From the NCBI RefSeq assembly GCF_005049235.1, contig NZ_SUMD01000015.1, positions 1 to 64,000 of the forward strand: a stretch of DNA of 64,000 nucleotides, read 5' to 3'. The notes under the pieces were generated by a model, which was not told the origin of the DNA, searched no databases, and saw nothing but the letters and a program-made list of their open reading frames with translations. Every line of letters begins with the position of its first letter. Positions within the stretch are counted from its first letter, which is position 1. Origin of the DNA: Rhodococcus oryzae. Its GTDB lineage: Bacteria > Actinomycetota > Actinomycetes > Mycobacteriales > Mycobacteriaceae. Positions 57,101 through 61,375 of the stretch are shown here, one piece after another. Both the position numbers and the translations under genes were made by a program.

Positions 57101-59635
57101 ACCCCGGATGCGGTGGCGCTGGTCTTCGAGGGCGAGGAACTGACCTACGCGGAGTTCGACGCGCGGGCCAACCGGTTGGCGCGGTACCTGATCGAGCTGG
57201 GCGTCGGCCCGGAGTCGATGGTGGGCCTGGGAATCCGGCGTTCGCTCGACCTGATGATCGGCATGTACGCGATCGTCAAGGCCGGCGGCGCCTACGTACC
57301 GATCGACCCCGATCATCCGGCCGAGCGCACCACCTACGTGTTGGAGACGGCAGACCCGGTGTGCGTGCTGAGCACACGGCGCGACCGGATCGACGTCGAC
57401 CCGCGTTTCGAGGTGCTCGAGATCGACCTGCTCGACACCTCGGCCTACGACGACGCCCCGGTGACCGACGCGGAACGTCGTGCGCCGCTGCATCTGGACA
57501 ACACGGCGTACGTGATGTTCACGTCGGGGTCGACCGGAAAGCCGAAGGGTGTCGTCCTCACACACCGGGCGATCGTGAACCAGCTGGTGTGGAAGCAGTC
57601 CGAGTACGGACTGGGCGCCGACGATGTGGTGCTGCAGCAGATCGCGATGACGTTCGACGTCTCGGTCTGGGAGTTCTTCTGGGCCCTGCAGAACGGTGCC
57701 CGCCTGGTGATCGCCAAGCCCGACGGACACAAGGACATGGAGTACCTGGCCGGGCTGATCGCCGGGCACGGGATCACCACGGCGACCTTCGTGCCGTCGC
57801 CGCTCGGCGTGTTCGTCGCGGTCGTCGACGCGCCGTCGCTGCGAACGCTCAAGCGGGCCTTCGTGATCGGCGAGGCATTGCCGCCCGAGACAGCGGCACG
57901 ATGGCGTGAGCTGACCGACGCGGGCCTGCACAACATGTACGGGCCCACCGAGGCAGCGGTCTCGGTGACCAACTGGGAGGCACGTCCGGAGGACACGGTC
58001 ACGACGCCGATCGGCTTGCCGCAGTGGAACGTCCGGGTTCACGTGCTGGACGCGGGGCTGCGGCCCACCCCGGCCGGAGTGGCGGGCGAGCTGTACCTGG
58101 CGGGCCCGCAGCTGGCGCGGGGGTACCTGACCCGGCCCGGCATCACCTCGGACCGTTTCGTGGCGAACCCCTTCGGAGTCGAGGGCGACCGGATGTACCG
58201 CACCGGCGACCTGGTCCGGCGACGGGCGGACGGGGTCCTCGAGTACATCGGGCGCACCGACTTCCAGGTCAAGCTGCGCGGCCAGCGCATCGAGCTCGAG
58301 GAGATCGAGTCGGCGGTGCGGGGCTTCGGCGGGGTGCGGCAGACCGCAGTCCTGGTGCAGTCCGACGAGCGCGGCGACCACCTGGTCGCCTACGTGGTCC
58401 CGGAGGACGGCGCCACGGTGGATCCGGACGAGCTGAAGCGGTACCTGGCGACGGTGCTACCGGTGTACATGGTGCCGAACGCTGTCGTCGGGCTCGACGA
58501 GTTCCCGCTCAACCCCAGCGGCAAGCTGGACCGCAAGCTGCTGCCGGTGCCGGAGTTCGAGGACACCGGCGAGTACCGGGCCCCGAGCACGGCCACCGAG
58601 GCCGCCGTGGCGGAGGTGCTCGCGGAGGTCCTCGAGATCGAGAAGGTGTCCGTGGACGCGTCCTTCTTCGATCTGGGCGGAAACTCGCTGACCGCGACCC
58701 GGGTGATGTCCAGGCTGACCGAGGTGCTCGGGGTCACGGTGCCGCTGCGGGCCGTGTTCCTCGACCCGACGGCCGAGGGCATCGCGGCGGCGATCGACGC
58801 GGAGTCGGGCGCGGAGGGCACAGGCGGCACCGGGACGGACATGTTCGACGTCCTGCTCCCGATCCGCGCCGCGGGTGAGCGGTCGCCGGTCTTCGCCGTG
58901 CACCCGGTGCTGGGGCTGTCGTGGGCGTACAGCGCACTGGCCCCGGTGCTGGACGGTCAGACGCCGGTCTACGGTCTGCAGTCGCCCGCCGCCTCCGGCG
59001 ACGCCACGCTGCCGGACTCGATCGAGGAGATCGCGCACCGGTACGTGACGGAGATCCGGGCCGTTCAGCCGAGCGGGCCGTACCGGCTGCTCGGCTGGTC
59101 GCTCGGCGGCGTCATCGCGCACGCCATGGCCGTCGAGCTCCAGGCGGCGGGGGAGTCGGTCGAGCGGCTGATCATGCTCGACAGCTTCGCTGGCGAGGCG
59201 GCGGACGCACTCGGTGAGGGCGCGGCGGTGACGGCGGAGGAGATCCTCGGCGGCTTCGGTATCGCGGCGACGGCGGACCTCGATCCGTCGGAGGCCGGCA
59301 TCGACGAGGTCCTTGACCTGATCCGGGCATCCACCGGCGGTCCGCTGTCCGCGGTGTCCGAGGAGTGGCTGCGACAGATGGTCGCGTCGGCCACGAACTC
59401 GGCGGAACTGATGCGCCGCTACGTCCCCGGCCGCTTCCACGGCGACCTGGTGCTGTTCACCGCGGCGCAGGGACGCCAGGACGACACCATCGCGGCGAAG
59501 TCCTGGGGCCCGGCGGTCTCGGGCACGGTCCGGCACCGGTCCGTGCACAGCACGCACTGGGCGATGATGAGCCCCGCCGCGCTCGAGGAGATGGCGCCGG
59601 TGCTCCGGGAACTGCTCGCAGGCCCGGTCGAGTAA
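33161..59635 (+). CDS. NRPS 2 (giant, 8,824 aa): A domain of module 3 through module 9, with thioesterase
   Basis: About 0.9 MDa synthetase completing the peptide. Order: A head (33173-33394); A3, T (Ser 35117); C, A4, T GGDSI (Ser 38303), E (38440-39900); C, A5, T GGDSL (Ser 42995); C, A6, T (Ser 46208); C, A7, T GGDSI (Ser 49394), E (49530-50980); C, A8, T GGDSI (Ser 54047), E (54190-55640); C, A9, T (Ser 58685); TE (58830-59630, GWSLGG, Ser8647). All C and E domains keep HHxxxDG; all three E domains here keep EGHGRE and TVGWFTS. C domains after E begin SPLQHG/SPLQYG/TPLQEG (DCL type), the others PLSLAQ or PLSMAQ (LCL type), agreeing with D residues at 4, 7, 8. Pocket codes by eye: A3 DLKMIGSD, A4 DGWTSALM, A5 DQKLHGND, A6 DGLVAGVM, A7 DPWFQAAL, A8 DALIVGGI, A9 DVWFFIMV; A4 looks aromatic, the rest uncertain. 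TTG start after GGAGGA. A bidirectional terminator follows. Confidence 0.96.
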   Translation: MSAADLTRSIAALASDRPDTIVVSVDGMSATYRELGERLQLLAGALSDRGMDADAIVSVVLTGLVPTIVAAEGGIGGVLDRIHADASTLDIPEEAAEAPADGWPLVSAVALWQEWVERDPEAVAVVEGGRPTTRGELNRRANQLARELASRGVRPDDVVSLIVPRSLEWIVGMLAAWKLGAAYSPLDPAWAIERTEGLIEASGARAVVALSGWPALADAPFEVTVLDDPDTVARLEAHEATDLDRDPWMDDDAGLRLAYVISTSGSTGRPKPTLVPMRGVSNTFQAYRRMLDFGAGTGVLMANSPLFDLTQKNIWVALAYGGALHLSEDGFDPQPILRQIGTGDVQIANMAPSAFEVLADLDTEGVLTNLGAVILGGEQIRPAAYNGLIGTQTRMINSYGPTEASDVTSIYELDLSAPDAEQGQIPIGTAWEGVDYHVLDGRLRPVPAGITGELYIGGNAVGRGYGGMTALTASRFIASPFGSGGARLYRTGDLVRERSDGELVFLGRSDFQVKIRGLRIELGEIESALVANADVLQSIVVVHDDNRVQRLVGYVTAVAGATIETDQVLADVGRTLPAYMVPDLLLVLDEMPLNTSGKIDRKALPRPQFESHSDHYREPSTPAEIVVAQIFGEILGIERVGADDSFFEIGGNSLSAARVVARANAALGSDVNLREVFDAPTVAGLAALAAAGAGTGRHRPELVALPRPERIPLSLAQSRMWFINQFDTSSPAYNLPLGIRLTGSLDTEALAAAVASVLERHESLRTVFPDDGDGPHQVVLPADGLDIDLTPVQVRDEADLMTTLADLASRGFDVTVEIPVRPRLFRLTENEHVLLFLVHHISSDGASMAPLARDVVIAYSSWASGQGPEWAPLEVQYADFAMWQRELLGVEDDPESLLARQVGYWVDELAGIPEVLPLPTDRPRPAVISMEGARVEFEIGQDLHGRLLELAREHEATLFTAVHAAFAVLLSKLSGTDDIVLGTPTAGRGERELDDLVGMFVNTLALRTVVDPAKTFVEMLRSTRESDIGALAHADVPFERLVELLAPERSTAHSPIFQVVIALENTEAAVLELPDLVVGEVDPGVTFAKFDLQLSVGEKADQSGMTGTLVYATDLFDESSVRTLGERFVRLLEAVTADPSVPVGNVEITSPDERRALTPVRGADSAAPVSLAALLTSGAAERGAPALVSGDRVVSYGELDDRSSALARVLISHGAGPETFVALSLARSIESAVAVWAVAKTGAAFVPIDPAYPADRIEHMASDSGATLGLTTTGALAGLPSGVRWLAMDDPGFLADWNAERTDPILDADRTTAAHVDNPAFMVYTSGSTGLPKGVAVTHTGLVNIVAEHQQKFGVQATSRVLHFASPSFDGAVWELLMASVAGAAAVIVAPGVYGGDELREVMFEQRVTHGYTGPAALNTVDPTGLVDLESISVAGEAVSPELVAKWAPTYPFRNLYGPTETTMIATISEPMVTGAPVTIGGPIRGVSAVVLDGRLRPVPFGVTGELYLAGPALARGYHGRFDLTASRFVADVSGSPGARMYRTGDLVRWVDRSVSRDRSRLEIEYVGRSDFQLKVRGFRIELGEIDGALAAHESVDTAYTIGREGPAGATVLVSYVVPVPGAALADRELTEFVSRSLAPHMVPSAIVVIDALPVTINGKVDRKALPEPDFGSAAESYVAPSNATEELLAGLFAEVLGVDRVSVADSFFALGGDSIVSIQLVARAKAAGVLIKARDVFERKTVTGLAQVATTVAEAGVAVLEELPGGGVGDMPLLPVARWALENGAASRFSQAVLLTAPLGLDRGTLAATVQAVLDQHPMLRSVLASADGGAPVLRARELGAVDANSVIDRIEFDSENAPGSAGFERIAAAALGAAADRLDPAAGAMVQVVWFDPASQLGEANGRLLLVLHHLVVDGVSWRLLVPALASAWGQIVAGGTPSFEPEVTSMRRWAHALTDEALSDSRVAELGYWREVLATQEAPIGSRPLDARLDTVATRGQVSLELPADVTDGLLTGVPARFRGGAQDGLLAALAVAVAAWRRARGGRGAAESSTLITLEGHGREDQVVPGADLSRTVGWFTSVYPVRLDLGGADLDDALAGGAAAGAAVKAVKEQLLAVPDNGIGYGLLRYLNPETGAELSSGAVPQISFNYLGRFGTGELTDEIRGLGWIPVTDGGTLGGAADPAMAPESALEINASVLPGGGLSATLSFATGVLTEAEVEEFAGFWRAAMTAISAHARTEAAGGLTPSDLPLVSLSQDQIELFESRYPSVEDLWSLSPLQHGLLFHALLTEGMPDVVDVYTAQFVLDLAGSVDADRLRRAADRLLVRNPNLRSVFLVDEAVGSVQVVVGDTRAPLTLHDLSGLDEESRAAERQRILDADRATGFDMATPPLVRLTLLRLAADSWQLVFTNHHVILDGWSTPLVIRELMALYAMDGDDSALPRARDYKDYLHWLAGQDRAQSLETWRDALAGADDPTLLAPAVQGVNHAAVPGKVEGSLSAEETAGAEALAAELGVTLNTLVQTAWGVVLGMLSGRGTVVFGATVSGRPSDLSGVESMAGLFINTIPVAVRLVPHEPVRELLARLQSEQAGLLDHHFVGLTDIHRAAGDAALFDTAVIYESYPVDTSGVGGDVDIAGMRLMGVESAAASHFPLSIVAAPVDGRLHLAAEFQHEAFDEATVAGHLDRTIRVLREFVARPDANVGSLRLITDDELQLLDSYNRTELARTSETLLERIDARVAEDASAIAVVASGTSVTRGELDRRANRLAHELIAAGVGIDDVVALIVPRSVDWVVGMLAAWKVGAAYLPVDTKAPADRIAAVLEDCEVGAVVLADGWSEELAYSGALVRLGDVDTESRLASRPETAPPNRWTEPGAGHRLAYVITTSGSTGRPKPTLVPMAGVLNTAEWYRGEIRLEPGDGALVANSPVFDQTQKNVWVTLSDGGVLHLAGDPFDPVEILEIIGGGSVVNANLAPSAFATLLDADADQSVLPALRSLHLGGESFNPARLAHLEAADTRLHNNYGPTEATDMITDHRLSSVTTGYPDGRVPIGPALPNYELYVLDQHLRLVPPGVPGELYIGGPLVLARGYGSRFALTAARFVANPFRGGGERMYQSGDVVYWNTDGELEYVGRTDFQVKIRGLRVELGEIEMALLADPRVGQVAVVVKTTETGIDRLVAYVVPADSADGLEEAVTEVARRALPDYMVPSAVVVLDEFELTPSGKVDRKALPDPDFGSAEESYRAPANVVEEIVAAVYGELLSVPRVSATDSFFALGGDSLVATKVVARVNAGTGAALRLRDLFEAPTVAELAARIERGEGRAETRSELSARPRPGRIPLSLAQSRMWFLNQYDTSSPVYNIPMAIRLTGALDTDILRAALGDVLERHESLRTLFPNTDDGPYQLIVPAADVDLDVSTATVSESGLAAELVAFFSQGFDVTTGIPLRVKIVQVADTDVAEHVLAMSIHHISSDGASTAPLARDLVTAYLARTAGEAPRWTPLEVQYADFSIWQREVLGTPDDPKSLAAQQIEYWTTALAGIPEVLELPGDRPRPSQQSFRAGSVSFAVDPELRGRLDALAREHGATLFMAVHAALVVFLSRLGNTDDVAIATPVAGRGERQLDDLVGMFVNTLVLRTAIDADASFAELLEQVRETDLGAFGNADVPFEQLVEALNPTRSRAHSPFAQVILGFQNLEQAALELPGLTVSALESGLQVAKFDLQLMMMESDPAGGGGLTAEFTYASDLFDESTVRDFATRFLRVLEAVVAAPAQAVGDLSLLDSDERARLAPVSGTPSIAQATLPELLAAAVELNPDAHAVEFGDLAMTYSELDELSNRLARRLIGAGVGAEDFVAVALSRSAGSVLAVWAIAKTGAAFVPLDLSYPQERIEYLAADSGVRVGLTDLASIDSVPGSVTWMALDDVEFSASVDEQSSEPITDTDRVRPLTVESGAYMVYTSGSTGKPKGVLVTHTGLANFAAAQREHYSVTRDSRTLHFASPSFDGAVLELLLAIGSGATMVIAPPSIYGGQELGDFLRAERVTHAFVTTAALATVDPVGLDELTDVAVGGEAVQAELVARWAPGRRLFDVYGPTETSMVITMSRPMVPGGSINIGGPVRGADAMVLDGRLHPVPVGVPGELYFAGPALGRGYHQRFALTADRFVANPFAADGSRMYRTGDVVRWIETDGASGATGDDTAALAIEYVGRSDFQLKVRGFRIELGEIDAVLTRHESVEFAATIGHKTASGNTVLVAYVLAGAGRSIDRSVLAEYAGIEMPAHMVPSAFVELDSIPLTPNGKLDRRALPEPVFESAAEYRAPRNPVEEVIAGVFADVLGVDRVSADQDFFDIGGNSLVATRVVARVNAALGISMGVRELFDAPTVESLAVAAASMSGRDVNRPALVARPRTGRIPLSMAQKRIWFLNQFDTASAAYNIPLGVRLSGALNVEALQQAMFDVLARHESLRTIYPSGPDGPEQRVIEVGAASIELARITVTEPELMARAAEFAGRGFDVTDSLPVRAALFELSADQHVLLVVVHHISADGSSMAPLARDVMSAYVARAQGEAPHWEPLPVQYADYALWQREVLGAESDPESVIAKQVDHWRDALSGLPDLLELPTDRPRPAMQSMLGERVDFEVPSQLSTQIDALARTTGTTSFMVMQAAYAVLLMHLSGTGDIAVGTAVAGRGEEALDPIVGMFVNTLVLRTQMESADTFRSVLETVREGDLQAFSHADLPFERLVEILDPERSTAHAPLVQVSFGFENVDTPVFELPGLTVSGLSTDLGQAKYDLELSFSEQSDEAGNTGFAGVFGFATSLFDRESVERMAQRFVRILTTAVADPEVVVGDIDLLEPDERERVLTEFNQTAVPVEPTTLVELIDRSVARTPDAPAMTFEDTTLSFAEFDARVNRLARHLISEGVGPETLVVLAARRSLEMMVGMYAVMKAGGAYVPVDPDQPAERLELVLSIAQPVAVLTTSWDGVELPAGVPVVEIDSAPTGHLDAAPITDAQRLRPLRRGNPAYVIFTSGSTGVPKGVAVSHAAIVNQLSWFIGEYEMTASDVVLQKTPIVFDPSVWELFVPFISGGHLVIAKPDGHRDAEYLIDVSRRWNVTTLGFVPSMLAAFLSSPELAFPPSVRSLQLAGEALSPELAARTLASASLGINNAYGPTETTLTSVHYWADGTETGSMPIGIPVWNSQAYVLDSRLNPVVPGARGELYLAGGQVARGYHARSGLTAERFVPNPFGAPGSVMYRTGDLGRLRRDGQLEYLGRTDFQVKIRGQRIELGEIESALLDHSSVDQAVVIAADTERGQRLVAYLVAATGVTVDTGDVRAEVARALPGYMVPDALIVLEAMPVTSNGKLDRRALPAPEFASVADTYVAPRTPAEQTIAAVFAEVLGVERVSVEDSFFALGGDSIMSIQLVTRAKAAGLAFTARQVFEHRTVAALAAVAGEAAAAAITLAELPGGGVGEMPPTPIMRATAERGGLLRRFSQSSFVTLPHGIDRATVESTIQSVLDRHDALRLRWNEDGSGLTVTEAGSVPSARLVHRVEFASRPGTEEFAALVRGEFEAAADRLDPTTGIVAQFVWFDPSAGAGDTNGRLLMVIHHLAVDGVSWRILLPDFASAWGQVQSGAEPELPEVGTSLRRWAHGLAEAAVSERRTEELGYWRSVLEGTDPTLGSRLVDPALDVVSATAGVRVEASAETTEGLLTAVPRAFGGGVNDGLLAALALAVARWRERRGVAASATLLGLEGHGREEEAVEGADLSRTVGWFTSLFPVRIDVSGVDLDDAFAGGPAAGQAIKLVKEQLLAVPDRGIGYGLLRYLNAETAQDLSGFAAPQIGFNYLGRTGAFEVTDEMRDMGWVPVGDGGVLGSALDPDMPVAALDINAVVSNSEGVETLSTVFDFATGVLSAADVDELAELWSGALDAIASHAGGPGAGGFTPSDLPLVSLTQSQIERYEARFPTMSDIWSLSPLQYGMYFHAALAESAVDVYTAQLCLRLGGVVDADRMRRAAQALIDRHPSFRTAFVTDDTGIAAQVVLEDTEIPFVTVDLSGLDQADRGAERARIVEQDRLAKFDLGAPPLMRLTLITLGEGEYELVVMNHHIAIDGWSTPLVLKELLVLYAADGDASVLPQARSYRDFLAWLAERDHVRSLQAWEDSLGGVEGPTLLVSGDRGRQQDSTSGQYLTQLGTAETAELVARARELGVTPNTFVQVSWAILLGSLTGREDTVFGATVSGRPPEIPGVESMIGLFINTVPLRVHLDPSESVAQLLTRVQAEQADLLDHHYVGLAEIQRAAGEAAMFDTLAVFESFPVDMAGATSQTDIAGMRVLGMDGIDAAHYPVAMTASLDSALHLKFIHATELVDEDAVRTLSERFLRVLGTVVSAPSTPVGAVEVTDPDERAALSPVSGPAAEPATRMLPELLAAAATDRDAPALVSGDRTVSYGELDDRSNALARVLIDRGVGPESFVALALPRSIESQIALWAIAKSGGAFVPMDPAYPSDRIEHMTTDSSALVGITDAEHLADLPTTVSWLVLDDPEFAAAVDLGSTEPVTDADRRAPVREQHAAYVIYTSGSTGLPKGVVVSHQGLANFAAEQRERYYVTARSRALHFSSPSFDASMLELLLAVGAGAAMVIVPPGVYGGTELADIISAAGVTHAFITPGALASVSPEGLDCLQHLVAGGEAVPNNLVDIWAPGRNFYNGYGPTETIIMATISGALTPGEILTIGGPIRGMSATVLDRRMRPVPVGVAGELYLAGAQMARGYHDRRALTADRFVANPFGEAGSRMYRTGDMVRWIDRSEAGDRSRLEIEYVGRSDFQVKVRGFRIELGEIDAALSAHESVDFAVTVGRQGPSGATVLVAYVVPVASATVDVAALTEFVGRSLLAHMVPSAIVVLDAIPLTVNGKVDRKALPEPDFGSSLESFVAPTNPVEEILAGLFAEVLGVERVSVTDSFFALGGDSIVSIQLVTRAKAAGVVLKARDVFERKTVAGLAQVATLTSESGGATVLAELEGGGVGEMPLTPIMRWMTERPGGHNRMLMPAFLALPEGIDRAGLVATLRAVFDRHDMLRSSIPQTGAEPILSIGDADSVDVDAMVARVEFGAWALPGSAEFDALAAPAFEDAAAELDLATGSVVRFVWFDPEPGADGSGRLLIVAHHLVVDGVSWRILVADLVAAWQFVATGATPELPPVGTSMRRWAHGLTEEANSAAREAEMTYWRTVQGGADPLLASRPLDPAVDLFASIAEVKVVLSEQATDALLTAVPAAVRGGVNDGLLAALALAVSAWRRDRGVDESSTLIKLEGHGREEDTVPGADLTRTVGWFTSMFPLRLDLPEIDLDEALAGGPAVGSAVKAVKEQLLAVPNKGIGYGLLRYLNERTAAELAAQPLPQIGFNYLGQLGGEEPADSAPIGWLPAPKGELSVSAAPDADLPAAAVVDINASVTGARLSATFAFPPGLIDESEVRELSELWSRALEAVGRWAAATGSAHFTPSDLPLVSLSQNEIERFEAEYPTLADVWSLTPLQEGMLFHSMLAQTSTSLDVYTSQVVIELGGLVDAGRLRAAAQALVDRHPNLRAGFRHDDAGNAVQVIVDGAPVQFREVDLGHHGDEERQRVLDEDRQRRFDMSEPPLVRFSLVGRADGTYSLAMTSHHILVDGWSMPLLLKDLIVLYAARGDGSVLPPVRSYRDFLEWLSTRDAEASLEQWAGSMLGAEEPTLLAPADRGREQSSLPGEVSLHLSTERTGALSGLARELGVTLNTVVQMAWGLVLSRLIGRDDVVFGATVSGRPPALTGVESMVGMFINTLPVHVSVDRAETVTELLLRLQGEQSDLLEHHHVGLQTIQQRTGTGSVFDTITVFESYPVDAASATGDADIDGMRLLGVGGVDANTFPLSLYIEAGDRLQLDAKFLTDLFAPDEVESILDRVDRILAAIERNPDAKVGDLDVLSDAEYAELDRWNATDHEIPAASLADLFDAQVARTPDAVALVFEGEELTYAEFDARANRLARYLIELGVGPESMVGLGIRRSLDLMIGMYAIVKAGGAYVPIDPDHPAERTTYVLETADPVCVLSTRRDRIDVDPRFEVLEIDLLDTSAYDDAPVTDAERRAPLHLDNTAYVMFTSGSTGKPKGVVLTHRAIVNQLVWKQSEYGLGADDVVLQQIAMTFDVSVWEFFWALQNGARLVIAKPDGHKDMEYLAGLIAGHGITTATFVPSPLGVFVAVVDAPSLRTLKRAFVIGEALPPETAARWRELTDAGLHNMYGPTEAAVSVTNWEARPEDTVTTPIGLPQWNVRVHVLDAGLRPTPAGVAGELYLAGPQLARGYLTRPGITSDRFVANPFGVEGDRMYRTGDLVRRRADGVLEYIGRTDFQVKLRGQRIELEEIESAVRGFGGVRQTAVLVQSDERGDHLVAYVVPEDGATVDPDELKRYLATVLPVYMVPNAVVGLDEFPLNPSGKLDRKLLPVPEFEDTGEYRAPSTATEAAVAEVLAEVLEIEKVSVDASFFDLGGNSLTATRVMSRLTEVLGVTVPLRAVFLDPTAEGIAAAIDAESGAEGTGGTGTDMFDVLLPIRAAGERSPVFAVHPVLGLSWAYSALAPVLDGQTPVYGLQSPAASGDATLPDSIEEIAHRYVTEIRAVQPSGPYRLLGWSLGGVIAHAMAVELQAAGESVERLIMLDSFAGEAADALGEGAAVTAEEILGGFGIAATADLDPSEAGIDEVLDLIRASTGGPLSAVSEEWLRQMVASATNSAELMRRYVPGRFHGDLVLFTAAQGRQDDTIAAKSWGPAVSGTVRHRSVHSTHWAMMSPAALEEMAPVLRELLAGPVE
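33173..33394 (+). other. Truncated A-domain head at the N-terminus of NRPS2 (partner of 32712-32933)
   Basis: 74 codons beginning DLTRSIAALASDRP, with ATYRELGERL and LVPTIV, followed by a roughly 30-residue linker and then a complete A domain. An A domain should not need a second, partial head. Its only close match seen is the C-terminal stub of NRPS1 (36 of 74 identical, no gaps), which places the two copies on either side of the C/A split of module 3. Confidence 0.75.
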
Positions 59636-59641
59636 CGACAG

Positions 59642-59687
59642 GACACGAGAAAGGCCCCGCCCGTGAGGGCGGGGCCTTTCTCGTGTC
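59642..59687. terminator. Bidirectional intrinsic terminator
   Basis: A perfect 21-bp stem (from GACACGAGAAAGG to CCTTTCTCGTGTC, with a GGCCCCGCCC core) closed by a GTGA loop. It starts 6 nt after the NRPS2 stop and ends 21 nt before the end of the convergent ABC permease gene, with AAAGG/CCTTT inside the stem. It serves both transcripts. Confidence 0.85.
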
Positions 59688-59708
59688 GAGCGAAGGTGCG
59701 GGCGGGGA

Positions 59709-60563
59709 CTACGAGGCCGGGTTGTGTGCGGCCCTCTGGTAGCCCTTGATGGCGGGGTAGGTGAATACCAGGACGGCCCCGACCGACCACAGCACCGTCT
59801 TGATCAACGGTTCGGCGACCGGTCCGCCCAGGGTCAGGCCCTTCATCGCGTCGATCGCGCACGACATGGGCTGGTTCTCGACGAATGTTTGCAGCCAGGG
59901 TGGGTAGGCCGCGGTCGGCACGAACCCGGAATTGAAGAACATCAGCAGGGTGCACAGCAGCGAGAGGAGCTCCACCAGCGGCGCCTTGGCCGCCATCACC
60001 GACAACATGGTGACCAGTGTCGCGAATCCCAGTCCCAACAGGAGCGGGACGAACATCATGGCGACAGCCGGGAGGAAGCCTTGGTTGAACCGGAACCCGA
60101 GCGGGATGGCCACCAACACGATCAGCACCGTCGTGATCATGATGCGGATCGACTCGGCGATCAGGCGGCTCACCAATCCTGCCGCCCGGTGCATCGGCAG
60201 GATCCAGAAGCGCGCGAGCAGCCCCTTCTTCCACTCCTGCTTGAGTGAGAGGCCGCTGGCGATGCAGCCGAACATGGCGCCGACCAGGGTCATCATCGGG
60301 GCGGTGCCGTAGATGCTGTTCACCCCGGTCGCCTTGGTGATCGAGATCCCCAGCACGGCCCAGAACATCAGCATCGTGACGGAGGGGTAGATGACCGCCT
60401 GCAGAATGGTGAAGGGGTCGCGGAGCCAGCCACGGAGCAGCCTGCCCGCCTGCAGCTTGCTGTGCTCGATGAGGGCAGGCCACGAGGTCTCGGACGGCGG
60501 GTCGGTGACGACCGGGAAGCTGTGGGTGGCCGGGGCGGCCTCCCGGGTCTGCAGGTCTGTCAT
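59709..60563 (-). CDS. ABC-2 type permease (DrrB/DrrC-like), second permease
   Basis: 284 aa integral membrane protein with about six hydrophobic helices. It includes the ABC-2 pattern FNSGFVPTAAYPPWLQTFVENQPMS-type loop (GFVP and NQP visible) found in antibiotic and lipid exporters such as DrrB/DrrC. ATG at 60563 overlaps the preceding permease stop (ATGA); the open frame reads further upstream to 60734 but that part is a shadow. Last gene of a leftward three-gene operon that converges on NRPS2, so export of the NRPS product is the most likely role (inference). Confidence 0.9.
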   Translation of the reverse strand: MTDLQTREAAPATHSFPVVTDPPSETSWPALIEHSKLQAGRLLRGWLRDPFTILQAVIYPSVTMLMFWAVLGISITKATGVNSIYGTAPMMTLVGAMFGCIASGLSLKQEWKKGLLARFWILPMHRAAGLVSRLIAESIRIMITTVLIVLVAIPLGFRFNQGFLPAVAMMFVPLLLGLGFATLVTMLSVMAAKAPLVELLSLLCTLLMFFNSGFVPTAAYPPWLQTFVENQPMSCAIDAMKGLTLGGPVAEPLIKTVLWSVGAVLVFTYPAIKGYQRAAHNPAS

Positions 60564-61375
60564 CCTCGCCTCACGTTGGCCCAGATCGACAGCGGGACCG
60601 CGACGAGCAGCAGCCCGGCGCACCACAGCAGCGACGGCGTCAGCTGGTGGAGGGTGATATGGCCCTCGGCCATCGAGCGCATCGAGACGGAGAACTGCGA
60701 GATCGGCTGATTCCTGACGAAGCCCTGGGACCACTCGGGGAACTGCGACTCCGGGACGAACCCGCTCGAGAACATTCCGAGGATCAGCTGCGGGAGGGTC
60801 AGGGACTGGCTGGTGATCTCGGGGCTCTTGGTCAGGGTGCCGAGGGCATCACCCGCCATCGCGAGGGTCATGCCGACGCCGAGCGCCAACGCACAGAAGC
60901 CAACGGCCAGCGTCGTACCGCCGATGAAGCGGAACCCGATGGCGTAGCCGTATGCAACGGCGGCGATCAGGGAGATCACCGCATGGATCAGCATGGCGGT
61001 CACCCGCGAGGCCAGCGGGACGGCGGGGAAGATCGGCATCGTCTGAAACCGCGCGTTCATCCCGTTGGATGCCTCGGTCGCGGCGCGGCCTGCCGCCGTG
61101 ATCGCGGTGAACGCCATCGCCTGCAGCACGATGATCGGCATCACGAACTGTGCGTAGTCGATGCCCTGGACCTTCATGACGAACTTCAGCGGCAGGTAGA
61201 AGCCGAGCGTGAAGATCAGGGGCGCCAGAACCGCGACGAAGATCTGTCCGTGGCTCCACATGATGTGCACGTTGCGCCCGGACAGCGCCAGCCACTGCTG
61301 CATGCTGGACAACTGCGGCTTGCGGTGCCGCCCGGTGCGTGCGATCACGACCGGGCTCGCGGCGACGGCGGTCAC
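60560..61375 (-). CDS. ABC-2 type permease (DrrB/DrrC-like), first permease
   Basis: 271 aa membrane protein with about six helices and the same loop near the C-terminus (FSSGFVPESQFP, then FVRNQPISQF). It is homologous to the following permease, so the pair forms the heteromeric channel. Start is GTG at 61375, overlapping the ATPase stop (GTGA). Confidence 0.9.
   Translation of the reverse strand: MTAVAASPVVIARTGRHRKPQLSSMQQWLALSGRNVHIMWSHGQIFVAVLAPLIFTLGFYLPLKFVMKVQGIDYAQFVMPIIVLQAMAFTAITAAGRAATEASNGMNARFQTMPIFPAVPLASRVTAMLIHAVISLIAAVAYGYAIGFRFIGGTTLAVGFCALALGVGMTLAMAGDALGTLTKSPEITSQSLTLPQLILGMFSSGFVPESQFPEWSQGFVRNQPISQFSVSMRSMAEGHITLHQLTPSLLWCAGLLLVAVPLSIWANVRRG

Noticed and set aside
24890-58550. 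Many long DNA repeats, considered as a repeat array or mobile element
   Set aside because: They correspond to repeated A, C, T and E domains of the NRPS; no CRISPR spacing, terminal repeats or transposase were seen.
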